Of a stretch of 44,917 nt of DNA, positions 42,827 to 44,917 are shown one piece after another (positions within the stretch are counted from its first letter, which is position 1; every line of letters begins with the position of its first letter). Position numbers and translations under genes: made by a program. The notes beneath the pieces were generated by a model, which was given only the letters and a program-made list of their open reading frames with translations, did no database searches and was not told the DNA's origin. This DNA comes from CAZSAT01 sp964604675 (GTDB lineage Bacteria > Myxococcota_A > UBA796 > CAJQPC01): the NCBI GenBank assembly GCA_964604675.1, contig CAZSAT010000056.1, positions 1 through 44,917 of the forward strand, read 5' to 3'.

Positions 42827-44020
42827 ATGCTGACCATCGCCTTCTTGGCTTGTGCCCACACCCCCACCGAGCAGCCCACCACCGAGACCGGCTACGACCG
42901 GGAGCTCGCGGCGCTGGACGAACGCATCGAGGGGGAGCGCGGGCTTCAGGGCTGGAAGGCGCTGCAGCGGGTCGCGCAGCTCCAGGCCGAGCGGGCGCGC
43001 CTCACCGGCGACTACGACGACTACGTCGACGCGGAGGCCACCCTGGAGCAGGCCTTCGCCCTCGCACCTCCGGGCTCCGGACCGCTGCTCACACGCGCGG
43101 CGCTCCACTACACCTTGCACCGCTTGCCCGAGGCGCGGGCGGATCTCGCCGCCGCGAAGGCTCGACCCTTGCAGACGTCGGCGCAGCGGCAGGCGGCCTC
43201 GGAGCTCGAGGCGGCCGTCGCCTTCCAGTCGGGCGCCTACGGCACCGCTCTGGCGAGCTTCACCGCCGCCGCGGGCACCTCCTACGCCGCCGACGCCCAG
43301 ATCGCGGTCTACCGCTGGAAGACGGGCGACTTCGAGGCCGCCCACGAGGCCCTGGCCCACGCGGAGGCCGCGTACCACGGGCGCGCGGCGGTCCCACGCG
43401 CCTGGATCCACCTCCAGCGCGGGCTCATGGACCTCGACCGCGGCCGCCTCGACGACGCGCTCGCGCACTATTCGGACGCCGACGAGGCCCTCGACGGCTG
43501 GTGGCTGGTCGAGGAGCACATCGCGGAGATCCACGCCCTGCAGGGGCAGCTCGAGCTCGCCCGCACGGAGTACGAGGCCGTGGTGGAGCGCACCGGCAGC
43601 CCGGAGCTGATGGACGCGCTGGCCGGTGTCTGCGCCGAGCTCGGCGACGACCGGTGCGAGCGCATGATGATCGAGGGCGCCGCGATGGCCTACGGTCAAC
43701 GGCTGGCGCTGTACCCCGAGGCCACCGGGGGCCACGCGCTGGACCACTTCCTCGAGCACGGCTCCACCTCGCGCGCCTTGAGGCTCGCCGAGCAGAACCA
43801 CGCGCTGCGGCCCGGTGGGGAGGCCAAGGTCGTGCTCGCGCAGGCGCTCCTCGCCGCGGGACGCGCGGACGAGGCCTGGGTCGTGGTGCAGGAGGTGGAG
43901 GCCAGCCCCTGGCGAACCGCCGACTACTTCGAGGTGGCGGCCGCGGTGGCCGAGGCGAGGGGCCACGCGGTGTTGGCCGCGAAGCAGCGAGCGTTGGGCG
44001 CGGCGTTGGCGCGCTCGTAG
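42827..44020 (+). CDS. TPR-repeat lipoprotein
   Basis: 397 residues. MLTIAFLAC gives a very short lipoprotein signal with Cys9; the mature chain begins with a Thr/Pro-rich stretch. From residue about 45 on it is helical, with tetratricopeptide-like pairs such as DYDDYVDAEATLEQAFALAP, PRAWIHLQRGLMDLDRGRLD and LVEEHIAEIHALQGQLELAR, and the C-terminal KVVLAQALLAAGRADEAWVV. TPR proteins form protein-binding scaffolds. No enzyme domain. It starts 162 bp after the DUF4331 pair, so is probably transcribed alone, and it is convergent with the selenoprotein gene. The partner is unknown. Confidence 0.82.
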   Translation: MLTIAFLACAHTPTEQPTTETGYDRELAALDERIEGERGLQGWKALQRVAQLQAERARLTGDYDDYVDAEATLEQAFALAPPGSGPLLTRAALHYTLHRLPEARADLAAAKARPLQTSAQRQAASELEAAVAFQSGAYGTALASFTAAAGTSYAADAQIAVYRWKTGDFEAAHEALAHAEAAYHGRAAVPRAWIHLQRGLMDLDRGRLDDALAHYSDADEALDGWWLVEEHIAEIHALQGQLELARTEYEAVVERTGSPELMDALAGVCAELGDDRCERMMIEGAAMAYGQRLALYPEATGGHALDHFLEHGSTSRALRLAEQNHALRPGGEAKVVLAQALLAAGRADEAWVVVQEVEASPWRTADYFEVAAAVAEARGHAVLAAKQRALGAALARS

Positions 44021-44038
44021 GGCGCGTCGTTCGGCGCA

Positions 44039-44058
44039 GAACGGTGGCCGGGCCGTTC
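44039..44058. terminator. Weak hairpin between convergent genes
   Basis: GAACGG (44039-44044) pairs with CCGTTC (44053-44058) around an eight-base loop. It lies in the 40-bp gap between the TPR gene and the convergent redoxin gene and could end both transcripts. No T-run on either side. Confidence 0.3.
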
Positions 44059-44060
44059 CC

Positions 44061-44726
44061 TCACTCCGCGAGCGCCTGCTCGATCGCCTCGCGCAGCGCG
44101 TCGGGAGAAGGGGTGATGCCGACGTAGGCCACCACGCCTTCGCGATCGACCACGAAGTGACGCGGGTAGGAGCTGTACGCGCCGTCCTCGTGGCCGATGA
44201 ACCAGTCGAAGGTCAGCGACTGGTCGGGGTCCACGAGCAGCGGGTCGGCGAGCCCCTTGTCCTCCTTCCACGCCCAGGCGCGGGTCTCTTCACCCTCGTA
44301 GGCCCACAGGCGCACGAAGCCGTCGGTGTCCGAGAAGGCCTCCTGCAGCATGGCTTCGGTGTCCGGAACCTCCGAACTGCAGGTCGGTCAGCCATCGTGG
44401 AAGAGCCCGAGGAAGACCACCTCGCCACGGAGCGCCTCCAGCTCCCACAGCGCGCCGTAGAGGTCGGACTCGGACAGCGGCGGCGCCTCGTCGCCGGGCT
44501 GCACGCCCTCGGTGGCCGACAGCGGCAGCTCGAACACGGGCTCGTCGGGGTCGTCGGTGGCCACGCTCACGCCCGTGTCCAGCGTGTCCGGCAGGGTCCA
44601 GAGGGCGTACCCGCCGGGCTCGACCGAGCGCGGAGCCAGCTCGCCGTGGGAGGGCTCGTCCAGCCAGAGCGGAGCCAGGCCGACGTTGTAGAGCACCACC
44701 GCGTCGCTCGTCCGCACGCCGGTCAC
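44061..44726 (-). CDS. Probable selenoprotein: redoxin (AhpC/TSA-thioredoxin-like) with UxxC motif
   Basis: Read through an in-frame UGA (44388-44390), the gene gives 221 residues, with Sec at position 113. An N-terminal region (about 1-75) is like an ASH/choice-of-anchor-D domain: VVLYNVGLAPLWLDE, SVEPGGYALWTL, then VSVATDDPDEPVFELPLSA. The redoxin domain begins at VQPGDEAPPLSESD and continues VVFLGLFHDG-U-PTCSSEVPDTE. The UGA stands exactly where the first Cys of a CPxC redox motif belongs. Downstream typical strands LADPLLVDPDQ and YPRHFVVDREGVVAYVG are intact. A SECIS-like hairpin follows the UGA at the right distance. The GTG at 44726 has GGAGG six bases ahead but lacks a signal peptide; the true N-terminus may lie upstream in another frame (see next entries). 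Function: thiol/selenol oxidoreductase, probably peroxidase or disulfide reductase; inferred. Confidence 0.8.
44342..44390 (-). promoter_or_regulatory. UGA (Sec) codon and bacterial SECIS hairpin
   Basis: On the minus strand the UGA (44390-44388) is followed by CCGA, then CCUGCAG (44383-44377), UUCGG (44376-44372), a 12-base loop beginning AGGU (44371-44360), CCGAA (44359-44355), a six-base bulge GCCAUG, and CUGCAGG (44348-44342). Both arms pair perfectly (7 and 5 bp). The apical loop starts 16 bases after the UGA and has G as second base, as in the bacterial SECIS consensus; in E. coli fdhF the loop AGGUCU sits at nearly the same distance. The hairpin lies within the coding frame, as bacterial SECIS elements do. 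Confidence 0.72.
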
Positions 44727-44737
44727 GCTCGACCTCC

Positions 44738-44917
44738 GCTGCGATGAACTCATCCTCGTCGAGCTCCTCCTCCTCATCCGGGGCCAGGACCCGCTCCTCG
44801 AACCAGCTCTCTGACTCCGCGAGCGCCCCGTAAGCGGGGGCTTCGCTGGAGCTCGGCTGTAGCGAGAGCTGGATGTAGACATAGTCCTCGAAGGATCTGT
44901 CCAGAGCCTGGGAGATC
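44738..44917 (-). CDS. Probable N-terminal part of the selenoprotein gene, in a shifted frame (5' end outside window)
   Basis: From the window edge one minus-strand frame reads ISQALDRSFEDYVYIQLSLQ, then SESWFEERVLAPDEEEEL and DEDEFIAAEV. It looks coding: varied, acidic and with G/C-ending codons. After about 44735 it turns into Arg/Ala/Pro-rich sequence, while the neighbouring frame takes over with SVTGVRTSDAVVLYNVG, the start of the ASH-like domain. Joining them by a one-base shift gives a smooth protein. The cause may be a frameshift mutation or an assembly error. Alternatively this is the end of a separate gene that lacks a visible stop, which is less likely. Confidence 0.5.

Noticed and set aside
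43924..44271. Open frame on the minus strand overlapping the redoxin gene
   Set aside because: It is the out-of-frame continuation of the N-terminal fragment and reads Arg/Gly/Pro-rich shadow sequence, while the redoxin frame carries clear conserved motifs.

Overview
The window is very GC-rich bacterial chromosome with dense coding, GTG and TTG starts, and many 1-4 bp start/stop overlaps. Gene content suggests a Myxococcota-like (deltaproteobacterial) predator or soil lineage. The markers are TonB proteins with Gly-Gly-Val repeats, MopE-type Asp-rich repeats, a Ser/Thr kinase with a PEGA-like tail, DUF4331 proteins, a Tad pilus locus with sigma-54-type promoters, many small lipoproteins, and a probable selenoprotein. 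No phage, IS, CRISPR, rRNA or tRNA gene was found. The longest stretch without a gene is 24816-25058, a divergent promoter region.

Region by region. 1-4108 is a DNA-repair block: the XPB helicase (5' end outside the window), its partner with a WYL-like end, and xseB. 4109-4317 holds a 36-bp tandem repeat between two palindromes. 4315-7939 is a Ton energy-transduction module: a solo TonB C-terminal domain, two tandem TonB proteins, ExbB and two ExbD. 7936-9601 has ispA and tlyA. The common order xseB-ispA-dxs-tlyA therefore appears split by the Ton module and lacks dxs. 9598-11718 is an Asp-rich repeat surface protein, and 11732-14278 a secreted S41 protease on the minus strand. 14303-17810 is a tightly packed run of larB, larC, a PAS/DHp protein without an ATPase domain, and a double UspA protein. 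17885-18082 is a small secreted protein.

18255-24815 (minus strand) is a Tad/Flp pilus locus: three Flp-type pilins, prepilin peptidase, CpaB, the secretin CpaC, a TadZ-TadA fusion, and TadB. Two sigma-54-like promoters can be read, one before the pilins and one before cpaB. 25059-25740 holds two related Cys-patterned lipoproteins. 25842-28702 is a Ser/Thr kinase overlapping a UbiA-family phosphoribosyltransferase-like protein, followed by a possible MscS remnant. 28771-30984 has a secreted protein diverging from a B12-binding radical SAM protein. 31041-41214 is a cellulose operon bcsA-bcsB-bcsZ-bcsC, whose BcsA carries an extra zinc-ribbon and membrane segment. 41324-42664 encodes a DUF4331 domain that looks split over two secreted proteins, the second on a collagen-like lipoprotein stalk. 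42827-44020 is a TPR lipoprotein.

The most notable element is at the right end on the minus strand. A redoxin domain is interrupted by an in-frame UGA at 44388-44390, exactly where the first Cys of a CxxC motif should be. It is followed by a hairpin fitting the bacterial SECIS pattern. Read as selenocysteine, the two pieces form one thioredoxin-like UPTC selenoprotein.
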